From Capitulum mitella (Eukaryota > Arthropoda > Thecostraca > Pollicipedomorpha > Pollicipedidae), in the NCBI GenBank assembly GCA_030062745.1, contig CP099843.1, forward strand, positions 4,651,001-4,715,000: a stretch of DNA of 64,000 nucleotides, given 5' to 3'. Positions 30,300-43,162 of this stretch are shown here, in pieces. Under the pieces are notes generated by a model. The model was given only the letters and a program-made list of their open reading frames with translations. It made no database searches and was not told the DNA's origin. The stretch's first letter is position 1; the number at the start of each line of letters is the position of its first letter. Made by a program: the position numbers and the translations under genes.

Positions 30300-33200
30300 T
30301 TCCTCGATGGGTAGATTTTCAATTTAAGGGGTCGTCATGCCTACCATGAAACGGCGTCTCAGCATACGAGGAAAAAATGGTTTGTTTCCGATCCACTGCA
30401 ACAAGTCCTATGGGCAGCTGGGGAAAAAAAACAAGTAATCTCCACGAATACACGCGTTCCGACGGAAAACAATATAGACTGGAGTCATGAAAATGTCGTC
30501 ATTTCTAGAACTATCACGGGAAACGAATCACAAGGCACACTGAGAACCGGGACCATGAGTAACGACTGCTAGGAAATGAGACAACAGATAACAAAAATGA
30601 GGGCATTCGAAAATCAAGTAACCATCGCAAAAACTTTTCACTCGGTCGACAAACCTGATCTTGGTGGTTGTTGGCCTGTATGTCGTACAGTGTGAATTGT
30701 GGCTATTAGAAGAGCCGGGGATGTTTCTGCCATGGGCCCTCTTCAGTGCTTCTTCACTGTGGAATAACTGAACAGGGCCCACGGCCAAAATGTTTGCTGA
30801 CTCTCCGACTCTTCTCAGAACCACAAGCCACACTACACGGCATACAGGCCAACGACCAGCACCAATAAGATCTTCAAGAACGCCGTACATCGCTGTCCAG
30901 TGGACTCTCCGAGAACTTAAAACATTCTCAGGTCCCAATTCGAAGTTAATGCCTTTCCATTTACCTGTCAGCTAATTTCAGGAAAAATCTGGGGCCAGCA
31001 ACCTTCTAAAAGCTGAGATCTGGTAGACGACATCTCTTTTATCTCTGTGTTTATGGTTTGAGGTGCACTGGTCAAAACCGGAGCTCGTCGGACGCAACAT
31101 GAAGTAAACGATACGTATGACGACAAATCCGGCGAACGTTTTGAATCGGATCTCCAAGTGAAGAACGGTAACAGCGTTCGACTTTGTTCCGCCACTGAAC
31201 CACACCTCCGACGTCACCGGACCTCCGTCCGCTCTGGACCCGGATCAAACGATCCAAATCAACCACCGGCATCCTCTTCCCGTCACCCCCCTCCCCCCCC
31301 GTCCGGTCACGGCCCGATCGCGGGTAACTTCCGAGGCAGCCCGCCGCCGCCGGCAGCCGTCCGGCCGGCCGCCTCGCCCAGGCGGCGGCAGCGCCCGGCC
31401 CGCGTCACGTCGCAGCGAATCAGGACGGCAAACTTCTGACGTTCGTATCAACAAGGCCAGCGGCTCGGCGGCACGGCCGCGAAAAAAGCCGACCGCGCGC
31501 GGACAAATGGCTCCGCCGTCTGCTCGAAATCCAGCCGACCGCGGTCGGCAGCGGCGCACCAGATAGACCGCAGCATCATCGCTCACGTGCTGCTCCGTGA
31601 TCTACACTTCCAACCAGCCGGTTCGGTCTGCTTTTTGGTCGGCAGTCCACATTGCCGTGACCGGGTTATTTACGGCGGCTGGGTGACCGCGCGCGATCAT
31701 ATCGCCGCAGACCAGCGCTCATCGTCCGAACAGGACCGCATGCGTGCGTCAGCTGCAAATCCCCTAACCGAGCAGACTGCAGACTAACTTTTTTACGAAT
31801 TTAGTTCCAGTGCGCTAGGAAAGGTAGCGATTGGACCACAGTTTATGCTATGCTGAGCTTGTTGTGCGGCCCCTGGCCCCGCCATCGGAACGTTCTTGCA
31901 TACGGCATCATTTAATCCCAGGCGTCGGTGCTGGAGGGTTTTTATCGTGCCGGGCAACTCCACAGCTCGGCTGATCCGTGACCGGCCGACAGTTCGGTCT
32001 CGGCCCAGATACGGATGGCCGTTCTGAAACTCGAACCCGGTGCCTGCCCCTTACCGGACTCCACAGCCCGGCACTCCGAGACTCGAACCCAGTGCCTGCC
32101 ACCCGCCGGACTCTGTTGTCGGACTCTGTTGGGCTCCATAGCCATCGGGCCGCGGCGCGACCTGGTGATTGATGAACGGGAGCATGACGAACTGAAGCTG
32201 GCGACCTGCTTGGGGAGAACCGCGGGCCCAGGAGCCTTAGTTTCCGCTTTATTTGGCTCTTCTTACAGGCTGATGTCCGTAACACGGGGAATACGCCTCC
32301 TAAATATGCCTCCATGCTTGCTGAAATATTGTCCACCTGATTGCCTGATTCCATGCTGCCTTTATCTGGCTTCCACATACCAAGATATTAAAAACTCATC
32401 ATCTCTCGAGAATACGCAGAATCCCGACCTATTGTACCATATCTCTAGTGGCACGTAGCAATCAGCAAATCACGAAGCCCGAGAATTTCCACGGCTTCTG
32501 GAAAGCCCAGTCAACGCATACAGTAGACTGTTGCGGAGCGTCTGCCTGTCCCGCACCTGAGACGTGAGGTTCTTCAGATCTCTTTTCTTCACAGTTCTCC
32601 ACAGATCCACGTGCCGATCTGACGGCGTCACGGCGGCCGCTCTGATCCCTGCCCCCCCCCCCTCTCGCCGGCCTTGTGGGCGCGATGCGCCAGATAAGCC
32701 TGGTGTCGTAACGGACCAGATGGCCGGCTATTCTGGACACGGGACACCATTTGTGCAGCAGTCGGTCAGGTCATGGGCGGATGGACGGCGCGGGCCGGTA
32801 CGTGCCGGACGAGGACGCGAATAGGCCGGGAACCAAAACTCAGCGATTCCATTGCAATTCACTGACCAGTATCGTTTTTTTTAATAAGAATGGGAGGCAA
32901 CGATTTCAGCAACTTTTTGCCTACTTCTTTAACGCCAAAAGTTCAAGCGAGCTTCTTTCTTATCCTCATAAAGTTACTCAGCAAGTACGTCAAATTCCAA
33001 CGGAATACTGGAATCGATTCCGGAGGTGACCGTGCTGTTGCGCGGGCACACGATGGACCTGAGAAGATGTAGCGTTCAATGTGTAGTAAGGGACCATATT
33101 TAACGCAACAGTCACAACTGTTGTCCTTAATCAATGGAAATGCTTATGGCTTCGGTCCTGACTGATACTGAATCGCGTGAAAACCGCGAAGTTTGGTCTC

Positions 33201-36200
33201 TGGCCTATGATTGGTCTTTGATTTCATCTGGCCGGTTTCGGCACTATGCCGCGGCGTTACCCAGGTCAGGGTGCAGCAAATCTCGTCAAAGCATGACGAG
33301 GCCTGGCTGGCCTGTTCATGCTATGACTTGGCTGGCCTATCAGACAGAAAAAATACCGGGACTTTCCCGTGTTCTCCGATAGCCAGGATGGCTACCAAAC
33401 CATAGGAACTACTTGTGCGCCATCTCTTTACACGTGACTGAACTAACAGTCTGGAGCCAACCACAACGGCGAAACCTCCGAGTTGAACGCAGAGAAATCT
33501 GGACCTCAATTAGTGGAAAAATGGGATCACACAAACCCAGCCGGATTTAATTGCACCGTTTCAGCGGCGAATGCCTCAGAAGTCTCGACCCAAAAGAGCT
33601 GAAGATTTCGCTGGGACTGCTCATTCGCCAGTGTTTTTCCAAAAGCCCATCTAACAATATTAGGCACAACAGATTTTCCGAGGTTCTCGCCTCCGTGAAA
33701 TGTCTGAATGACACCATACTACTCTAAAGAAAATTTGTTCCAGTTCGTCTTACGCCTTTCGGTTTTCGCTGATTACACTGGGGCGTCCGTAAATCGTACA
33801 AAATGAACAGTACAGTGATAGGCAATCACAGAGTCCCCAGAAAACTGACAAAAACCACACAATCGATGCTGACCAAAAACGCATGCAATCGGTATACTTC
33901 TGTTTCCCCACATTAATTTTCCATCGCCATCTCAGCAGTTCCAACCGCCTGTCAGTCAACAAGGTGGCCAGTGTCCAGTGATCCGCCCGATATCCGCCCG
34001 ATATCCAGTGATCAAACAGATGTCCAATATTCCAACTACGGAATCCACCATCCGTGACCACGAGTCACGATAACCACGCCGCGACGCACGATGTTCAAAG
34101 CCGTCTTATCGAAATAAGACGTCATCGGCCAGCAATGCCAGTAACGCCGCTGATTCCACTGACGTCGAGTCCAGGCAAATCGCAAAAATGGGCAACGCAT
34201 AAACTGAGACGAAAATTATCACGTACCGCAAACGTCAAGGACAACGCGATTTCAATCCTACGGCGACCCATAGCAAACTTATCCGTAGTTGATCTGACAT
34301 GATGTCGCCTGCAAAAAGACAAAGCTTCTCTTTAAAAAAAAAACACCGTTTGCATCTTTTTCGACCCACGAGTGTACACAATATCCTAGAAAAACTGACC
34401 TCAAGTGTGACTGGACTTTTCGAAGAATTACTATACAATTTGTGAAGAATAATTTACTGACTCTACAAACCTCTTTATTTCCCAATTCTGTCATAAGAAA
34501 GCGAACAGCGCAATTTCATGACAATATGCAAAAAAGATCGACCGCCAAGCAATCTGTCAGCCGCAACATACATTATTCTCCAGAATAATGACAGGTCATA
34601 GCCGGTCTGAGACACTAAGCCCCTCAGGACTGAAAGACGGCGTGCCGCACGTCCTCTTCCAGCCCTCGAATCTGATTTCGTCAGCAGCTAGACTCAGGCC
34701 CCCACCTGCTCCCGACCCTGTTCGCTCCGGACCGCCCTCTGGGTCGCGACCGCCGGCTGCCTTCCCGCGGCGGCGCGGCCCGGCCGGCCCGGCTCCAAAC
34801 GTCGGGAGGGGGCGGAACCGACGAGAACTGCGAACGCAGCGGCGTGCACAAGAACCCACTCAAAGCCCGGCCCACACCGGCCGGAGGAGCGAGCCAGTCG
34901 CGAGACCGGCCTGCCCGGCCCGGCCCTGCTCTCTGGAGTCTGGCGGCGCGGTGAGAGTGAAAGGACGGCCGCCGCTTTCCCGGTTCCGCGTGGCCGTTAG
35001 GGCCGCCGACCGCGACGGCCGTGCACGGAAGCATCGCTCGATTGTTTACGGTAGTCCCAGGTCACCCAGCCAGCACAGTGCGTGCCAAATGGCCATCATT
35101 CAAGGCCCTGCGCTATTCCTGGGCGCACGACACAAACACATAAGATAACGAGGCCATCCATAACCCGTTTCCCCTCTGACTCAGTATAAACAGTCATTTT
35201 CACACTTCATGGAAGGATCAGCAATGGAGATGGGTATGGGGACTTGTTCCCAACTGAATTCGCCCAGGATTCCTTGTGCAACGTTAGGCAGCGGACAGAC
35301 AGCGACAGCGAGATGAGACGCACAGCTTCAGTGAGCACAGCCGTGGGCCAGCAGGCGAGTACGTCCAAGGAACCTCCACCAGGAGCACGGTCAAGCCGAC
35401 GGACAGCCGAGCCAGGCCAGGAAAGAGCCGCCCACGCCACACGGCGGCCAGCTCTGCCGTGCGAGAAGCGGGCCAGAGAGGTGCGTGGCCGCGTCCCAAA
35501 CGGACGGAGCGGAGCCGTGCGCCACCGCCGCCGGCGGCGGGTCTGACCTCCGGAGTGACGGGCGAGCCGAGCCGGCGCCTCTTGGCCGGCGGCGAGGGCG
35601 AACGCTCTGGCGGCGTTCTCATGCTGGCCGGCCGCGGCGCTGCCAGAGACACACACAGAGGCGGCGCCGGTCAGAGGCGCGGCCAAGCCAGCCCCGGCCC
35701 TGGAGCGGAGCCCCCGGCCGCTCTCCGACGGCCGGAGACATGCTCAAAGTGGCATCAAACTCAGCAAACTGGCTTGGAGGCAGGCTGCAGCATGGAGCCT
35801 CTCTGGCCTGAGTGAGAAAACAAGCAGTGCTAGTGGCATTACAGTGGCAACTGGCAGTATGTCTGCAATGCACAGTAACTCCTGCATGGCTTTCACAATA
35901 CCCTTCATGGGTGGACTAGCAATCTCTCACATCTTGGCAAAAGTTTTCCTTGGAAGGTTTAAAAGTGGGCAAAGACCCACTTATCCATGAAAAGGAACAT
36001 AATTCACAGCCCATCTTTTTCCACAGTAGCCTCAACAGCACAGACACACCCAACTCTCTGATATTTGGCAGTGCTCTCTTTACAATGACTTTGAATTAAT
36101 TTCCCAAGATGTCCGTTTGTAAGTAACAATGTAACAAGTGTAACAATGTAAGTGTTGTAAGTATGGACCATGCACCTCATCTACTATATGGTGAGAAATC

Positions 36201-38073
36201 ATGCATTTTCATGAATGAAGTAAGTTTGATCCTTAGTACTGCTATTTTTGAAGAATGCAGCAATTAACTGTTGTTCCAAGATGAGCACATGTTTGATCTG
36301 TTGTTCATTATGAAGTTTAATGCACCTCATGCCAATATGCAAGAAAGGTTCAATGCAAAAATGTCATGATGGCATGCAAAAAGCTTATCTAAAATTAAAA
36401 CTGAATTGAACTGTTCCCATATATCATTCAGCCTGGCCAACTGGCCAAATCCCCCATGAGGTTTTGGTTCTGACTTTTATTTTACAGCAAAATGTATGAA
36501 TGTGTTTCTGGCAAGGTTGTGCTTCAAACTGCATTGCACAATTAAGTGGAAATGCATTTATTATGCTATATATTGAGAAAATAGCCATATTAACACCATT
36601 CAAATCTGAAATATCTGTATCTCATCAAAATATTAGCAAGGTTTGGCATTGCTTTTTCAGTGCCCAAGAATTCTATAACAACAATCTGATTTATGGTTTT
36701 CTCACACTTCCATGATTTTGGTACACTCATTAGACACTCAGAGAACATTGTATGTGTTCAGCCAACCCTTGTATTTTGTGAAGACCATGTTTTCAGGATA
36801 ATAAAGAAAGGATACAATTACAAAAAATTTTACTGCTAAGCAACTTAAATAACTGGACTAAATCCCTTTCACTTTGCCTGAATCTGGTAATGACCACTGA
36901 CAATGTGTAAATAAATAACAATTAACAGTAGACATACTCAACAATCCAATGGAATGCACTGCTTGCCTCATTGTTAGATGTTGGAGGTCAAGAGTGAAAT
37001 AGGTACACCATGAATTATGATCCCTAAACAGACAACAGGAACACATGTCCAGGGCAATGAATGGGAACAGCTGAGAAGTTCATGACACCAGCATTGTCAA
37101 TGTCTACAGTATTGATGTCAACGGTATACAAATGTCATGTAACTGAAGAACACAAAATAATGTCCTCACACTTGTGTATCCACTCCAATGAACTTCACAA
37201 AATGGCAAGCGGGTATTGTGCATTGTGTACATTATCTACCCACCTGCCTACCACGTCGACTTCTCGTTTACTTTTGCTCTGGTCTTATCCAAACAAAGAC
37301 AGACCTCAGCATCCAGCGTGAAACAAACCTGTTCAGCAGTGAAAGCAGAGCCAACGGATCTTCTCTCCACCCCTGGATGATCACGAACGCAAAACCGGTT
37401 CTTAATGCCGTTCCGCTTCAGTTCAGCAACGACCTTGGCGTCCTTGCCCAATGCATAACACGCTTTTTGAACACGCCGTGCCGGGCGCGCGCCAGGCAAA
37501 TGTCTCAGCTGCGCCAGCGATTCTAGAAACTGCGTAACTAAACGTGAAGAAGCTGTATTCCATGTTAAATCGGGTGTTTTTGATTTGACATTTGGTTACA
37601 CAGCCAAAGGCAAAAATGTTCCTCAGAGGAAAAAAGCCATTATTCTCAAAATTCCTGTTCATTACATTTAAACTTACAAGATAAAGCAGACAAATGATTG
37701 CATGAAAATCGCCAGGCAAATTAAAGCGAAATACGGCCTGGCTGATAGCTGTCGCGTCGTGGCGTACTTCACGAAGGCAATGGCCCGGTCGAGGAACCCG
37801 TCCGCCGTTTCACTGTCTCCCGCCAGCCAGTAGACGACCAAGGCTGGGGCTTTTGGCTCACAGAGATTTCAGGAGCCCAGAGGCCGGTAGCTAGCGCGTG
37901 GCGCCCGCGAAAGCTTGCGTTTGACGCGTCACCTTCAAAGTGTGCCGTTGCGCCCAATACGCAGGGGTGCAGGGACGTAATCAAGAAGGGGCCATGGGGG
38001 CCATGGCGTTAACTTCACAACCAAGCAGTCTACACTACATATATGGCGATTTTGAACGAATAGGGAATTGTGA

Positions 38074-38143
<70 letters not shown>

Positions 38144-38400
38144 CAAAACCAAACATTGCATGTTTTCCTGAGCGTTAAATACGGCATAAATTACATAAAA
38201 TTGCTGCTTTATCCTATCAATTTCGTCATATGCCAGTGGCATACAGCAAATTTTGACATTTATCCCCACCCCCGAGGAAAATCTTGGCTACGTGCCCGCA
38301 GGGGCGCGTGAAATCCTCCACTGTTAAGGGGAGGGTAGGGAGGAGGGGGACAAAAAAGCATTTTGGGTCGATTATTTCCAGTCAACGTCCGTGATGTCAC
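30300..38400. other. Gene-poor region without supported coding sequence
   Basis: Neither strand shows exons with family motifs. GC-rich patches lie at about 31290-31540, 34690-35040 and 35280-35760. From 35800 to 37230 the DNA is AT-rich. A partial palindromic tRNA-like motif pair lies near 32028-32100 and a TA microsatellite at 38075-38142. Confidence 0.5.
38075..38142. repeat. (TA)n microsatellite
   Basis: About 34 uninterrupted TA dinucleotides. Confidence 0.97.
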
Positions 38401-38407
38401 GGTTGTA

Positions 38408-40800
38408 TTTTAACCCGCGCACGACCATGGTTTCGGCGACGATCACGTCCGACTGGGGGAGGGATTGACCGCCCTCTCTAAGTCACGAACGGTCGGTCGC
38501 ACGTTAAAAGTAAGCACACCGTTGGAAAGCTTGTGACAAGTAGAGCTCGAAACTGGTCTCATTTTTTAGTTTTAAATAATATGTAAGCAATTACGTCCTG
38601 TATATGTTTTCTCATAGCCAACTGCATGAGACCGAGAAAGGGCCTGAATCTCAAGGACTGTGACTAATAACGCATGGGTAAAGGCCCCAACGCACAAGTA
38701 AAGGTCCACAGATGCCGACACATGTCTAATTTCCCAGATTTGTTCAATATATACCCCAAAACGTTGAGTTAACCAACCCCCGACTGGGGGGGGGGCAAAT
38801 GACCGCCCCCGCTGGGGTTTTTTTGGGATTGCGGGAGAAGAAACAAAAGGTGCCTGAACTAGGTCAGGACAAACAGACCTATGTCCAACAAAGTTAAGCG
38901 CCCTCTGGCGTTTTTGGAAAACAAGATATCACAACAATACTTTCAGGGGTTAGTGATCGTGATAGATGCAACAAATCTACTATCTCAGATTTTTCCGAAT
39001 TTTCCGGGTCATTGACCTAAGGTCAAGCCCATTTTTAAGACATGTCGTTTTTCTCGGAAATTGACGGAATAGTCCATAACATTTTTAGTGTGGAATGAAG
39101 CAGACATTTAGTTACCGTCATTGGGCAAAGCATCAATGACTTCTAGCCATTGACCTGAGGTCAAGTCACAAATAACTGTTGTGAGCCAAAATGTACCACC
39201 GTCAAAATCAGCGATGAATTACTCGGAATGGGTGGAAAATGGCAGAACTGGCTTGCACAGATGTAAATAATACCAGGAACCTCAAAAAGTTTTAAAAATT
39301 GCGTACTTTGGAAATAAACAGGCTCTCGGCAATAAAGCTGCGACAATTGTATAGAATAATAACTAATGAATTTTTCCAAAATTTAAGCATGAAAACCCAT
39401 CACAAGAAGCACTAAGATCAATAAAATTTGCTCAGCCTTTTTATAGAAAATAAAATAGGCTTTTTTCGCGAAAATAAAGGAAAGTTAAATTAGTTCCCGT
39501 TGATTTCTTACTGTGTACGGCTGCGGCGCACGCCGACAGCCGGCGCGAAAATTGCCGTGTCTTTAACTCAACGTTTCGGCGTATATATTGAACAAATGCG
39601 AGAAATTATATGTGTATCGCTATTTGCGGACCTTTACTTGTGCGCTGGTGCCTTTACCGATGCGTTATTAGTCACAGCCCTTGAGATTCCGGTCGTTTCT
39701 CGGTCTCATGCAGTCGGCTCTTAGAAAACATATATAGGATGTAAATTGCTTACATGATGCCTAAAACTAAAAATGAGACAGTTTCGAGCTCTACTCGTCA
39801 CAAGCTTTCCAACGGTGTGCTTAGTTTTATCGTGCGCCCAACCGTTCGTGAGTTAGAGGGGGGGGGGCAACTGCCCCCCCTCCCACTCGGGCGTGATCGT
39901 AACCGACCGACGGTTGTGCGCGGGTTAAAGACATGGCAGTTTTCACGCCGGCTGTCCGCGGGCGCCACAGCCGTACGCAGTAAGAAATTAACGGGAACTA
40001 ATATTAGCGTTCCTCTATTTTCGCGATATAAGCCTATGCATGTAAATTTTATCGATGTTAGTGGTTACTGTGATGGTTTGTCCTGCTCAAACTTTGGAAA
40101 AAAAATGATTAGTTATTAATCTACACAACTAACAGAGTTTTACCCGCGAGAACCTGTTTGTTTCCAAAATATGCATTTTTTAAACTTTTTAAAGTTCATG
40201 GTATTACTTACGTCTGTGCAAGCCAGTTCTGCCATGTTCTACCTATTCTGAGTAATTCATCGCTGATTTTGACGGTGGTACATTTGACTCACAACAGTTA
40301 TTCATGACCTGACCACAGGTCAATGGTTGGAAGTCATTGATACTTTTCCCAATGACGGTAATGAGATGTCTGCTTCACTCCACACTAAAAATGTTATGAA
40401 AAATTCCACCAATTTCCGAAAAAAACGACGACACGCCTTCAAAATGCGTTTGACCTTAGGTCAATGACCCGGAAAATTCGGAAAAATCTGAGATAGCAGA
40501 TTTGTTGCATCTATCAAGATCACTAATCTCTGAAAGTATTATTGTGATACCTTGTTCTCCGAAAAAGTTACAGGCCGCTTAGGTTTTCTGGACATAGGTC
40601 CGTTTGACCTGACCTAGGTCAGACACCTGACTTGACCTGAGGTCAAAACCTTGACACAAGGTGTAAAGAATGATCAAGTAAAAGGTCCACAAAGTTTCGT
40701 GGTGCTGTGTTTGTTTCTTCTCCCGCAATCCCAGAAAAACCTCAGCGGAGGCGGTCAACCGCCCCCCCCCCCCCCTCAAAGGCGGTTTAAGGAAGTTGGG
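38408..40800. repeat. Interlocking inverted-repeat element A-B-A'-B'
   Basis: Segment A (about 38408-38780) is the reverse complement of A' (about 39564-39927). Segment B (about 38785-39563) is the reverse complement of B' (about 39928-40800). Matching stretches include agtaaaggtcc and ttgttcaatatata (A/A'), and cagcgatgaattactc and ggcagaactggcttgcacaga (B/B'). Identity looks around 80-85 percent. The left edges of A and B share a cgactggggg...tgaccgcc motif, so the two may themselves be related. No open frame for a transposase is present. Confidence 0.85.
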
Positions 40801-41747
40801 GGGTAGCTCTCCTTCCTCCCTCCCCCGCTCCCAGCGTCCTTGACAATATATTTCACCTAAGTTTCACATGAATTGTGCTAATGAGTGCTGGGCTCAGTTC
40901 TCGAGCTTCCGTTTTCGCTCGTCGTATGAATTGCCAGATAAAGTGTTGTGCATTAACCAAGGCGACTTTTGGGGAGTGCCCGCCTTATAGACGGTAAATT
41001 GAGTTCGGACTACGCTACTATCTCATGTAGTCATTTATTTGTGATTTTTGCTCCATTTTACAGACCCGAGGAGGCCTGTATGCCACACTGTGGGGCGAGG
41101 TGACCTTGGTAAATACTGGAACTGAATCTTAATTGTAAGATTCGGGTTTCCGGTCACCCTCCCGGAAACCCCACCCTCAGTGTATCGATATATGCTGTAG
41201 GATGTTCAACATGCATTCCGTGGCGACATCGATATCGGAAGCTGCACCCAAATCTCAGCCTTGAAAACCAGTCAGGTTGCAGGCTTATGGTGTTTATTGA
41301 ACTTTCTCCCGCTGCAATGACAAGTTTGGATCATCAAACGCAGGTAAAATGCCAAACACTGGAAGCGTAAATAAAGCAACGTTTTTTGCCTCACTTAGCA
41401 TATTTTGTTCAATGCGCATTCAGTGGGCATAGCTTGCTTAACGCGCGAGCGCATTGAAAATAAACGTTCACGGTCCATGTTGGCATGGGGTGAAATTGTC
41501 TATGCTTCCTCGCGTCTTCCATGAAACACTTGCTCTTATCTGATGAGTGTATTGTAATGATGACAGACATCGCTCCAATGCATGATAATGACAACGCAGC
41601 CCCAGTGGGAACTCACAGCTATCTCATCCTTCTATCCACCTCGCATCCCCTGAGACCTTGCAAGTGATGTCTTCCGTCGTGCTGGCAAGGCTATCAATAG
41701 CACTAGCAGAGTCGCCGGTTATATACATTGATCATCCTGCTCGCCCA
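40801..41747. other. Intergenic stretch and 3' UTR of the VWDE-Kunitz gene
   Basis: No coding exon is seen. The - strand transcript would run from the stop at 41748 through about 450 nt to an AATAAA at 41298-41293. Confidence 0.5.
41293..41298 (-). terminator. Putative polyadenylation signal of the VWDE-Kunitz gene
   Basis: TTTATT on the + strand reads AATAAA on the - strand, about 450 nt past the stop codon. Confidence 0.45.
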
Positions 41748-43162
41748 CTACAGCCTGATCGACAGGAACGAAGGCGCCTCGCACGTCAGGATGCAGCTCT
41801 CGATGTCCGAGAAGCTGTTCTGCAGCTCTTGGCATTCCTGGAAGCTGACCGCCTCGCAGACGCTGGTCTCGGAGTTGAAGAAGAACTTGGTGACCGTCGC
41901 GCCGTCCTGACAGCTGTCGCCGGGAGGCGGCATCGGCCGGAAGCACATGCTGAGCGGCCGGCAGGTGCGCTCGCAGTCTGAGCGCGTGACGAAGTGGTTC
42001 AGCGTGGCGCCGCAGCCGGCGTACAGGAACGTCTCGCAGCGGCCCGTCAGCTGGTCGTAGAAGAAGCGCTCGAGCCTCTCGGAGCGGGCCGGGCAGCGGC
42101 GCGCCGCCGGGTCCAGCGCCGGCTGTAGGCAGAACTGGGCGAGCCGGGCGCGCAGCAGGGGCTCGGAGCCGTCCTGCGGCCGGCCCGGCGGCCGCGCCGA
42201 CGACAGGTCAGGCGCCGGCACCTCCTGCAGCGGCGTCAGCAGGGCGGCCGCGATCGCGCGCGACTCCGGCGCCGGCGACGGCCGCGCCAACCGCTGCAGA
42301 GCTTGCCGCGACGGCGGCGGCCGGGCGGTAGGGCGCGGAGGGGCAGAGGTGGGCAGAGCGGGCCGGCGCCGGCCGGTTCCGCGGCCCACCACGCGAGGCG
42401 TCGGCGAGACGCGGCCGCGGCGAACGACGGCCGGCGCGCCCGCCGCCCGGCCCAGCCCCGGAGGAGGGCGCAGCCGGCGCGGCCGCTGCGTCGAGGCCGC
42501 CACCGGCACGTCCTCCGTGGCGGAGTCGGCGTTATTCTCCCGCTCCGTGGTGGTCGTGCGCTCTGATTTGGTGACGTCTGACTGAGGGGTGGACGTTGGC
42601 TCGATCTCGCGGGCGGCCGCCGCAGAGGTGCTGGTGGGCTCCTCCGTGAGGACGTTGGTCGTGTCCTCGTCCTCCAGAGCTGCAAGCGTGTTCAGCTCTT
42701 CCGTTGGAGTTCCGAACGTCTCCGGTCTCTCAGTGAGCGCTCCGACCGTCTCCACCTGCTCCGTGAGCGTTCCGACGGTCTCCGCCTCCTCGGCAAGAGC
42801 TCCGAAGACTTCCACGCCCTCCGTCCGGGCCTTCAGAATCTCGACGTCCTCTCCTCCGTACGGGCTGAGCGTCTCCGCCTCCTCAGTGAGGTTCTCGGCC
42901 GCCGCCGGCGTGCCGGGCCCGACCGGCGGCCGGTCGGCGGCCGGCTCGACCGAACTCGGCAGCGTCAGCCGCGCCAGCCGGCCGCCCGACGCCACAGCGC
43001 CGCACGCCGCCTCGCACAGCGCCGCCGACGGGAAGTTGTTGGAGTTGCCGCCGCAGCCGGAGAAGACGAACGGCCGGCAGCGGCCGGCGACCGCGTCGAA
43101 GAAGAAGGCACGCACGCCGCCGGCGCAGGATCCGCGGTCCGCCGCCAGGCTGCAGTCTAGCA
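41748..43162 (-). CDS. VWDE: Terminal exon: Kunitz domains 4-6 and linkers
   Basis: Acceptor cgccag, stop at 41750-41748. Kunitz 4 (43154-43002) has perfect spacing, with P1 Ala (GSCAGG). A glutamate-rich repeat (EEAETVGTLTEQVETVG) spans about 42893-42684, then a Thr-rich segment and a Pro/Arg-rich segment (about 42482-42264). Kunitz 5 (42131-41961) is diverged, with 11 and 18 residues in the first two loops. Kunitz 6 (41945-41781) has loops of 10 and 17 and has lost the GCxGNxNNF core. The protein ends APSFLSIRL. Confidence 0.88.

Larger units (their letters stand above)
23184..30300. other. GC-rich / AT-rich mosaic upstream of peroxiredoxin
   Basis: Blocks of very GC-rich sequence (about 23690-24380, 24650-25150, 25800-26160, 26480-27010, 27730-28260, 28900-30250) alternate with AT-rich DNA. 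CpG and GGCCGGCC are dense in the GC blocks. The promoter and 5' UTR exon of the peroxiredoxin gene probably lie here, but I cannot place them. Long open frames on both strands follow from the scarcity of AT-rich stop codons. Confidence 0.5.

Noticed and set aside
37935..38269. Open frames rich in Ile-Tyr repeats
   Set aside because: Translation of the (TA)n microsatellite.
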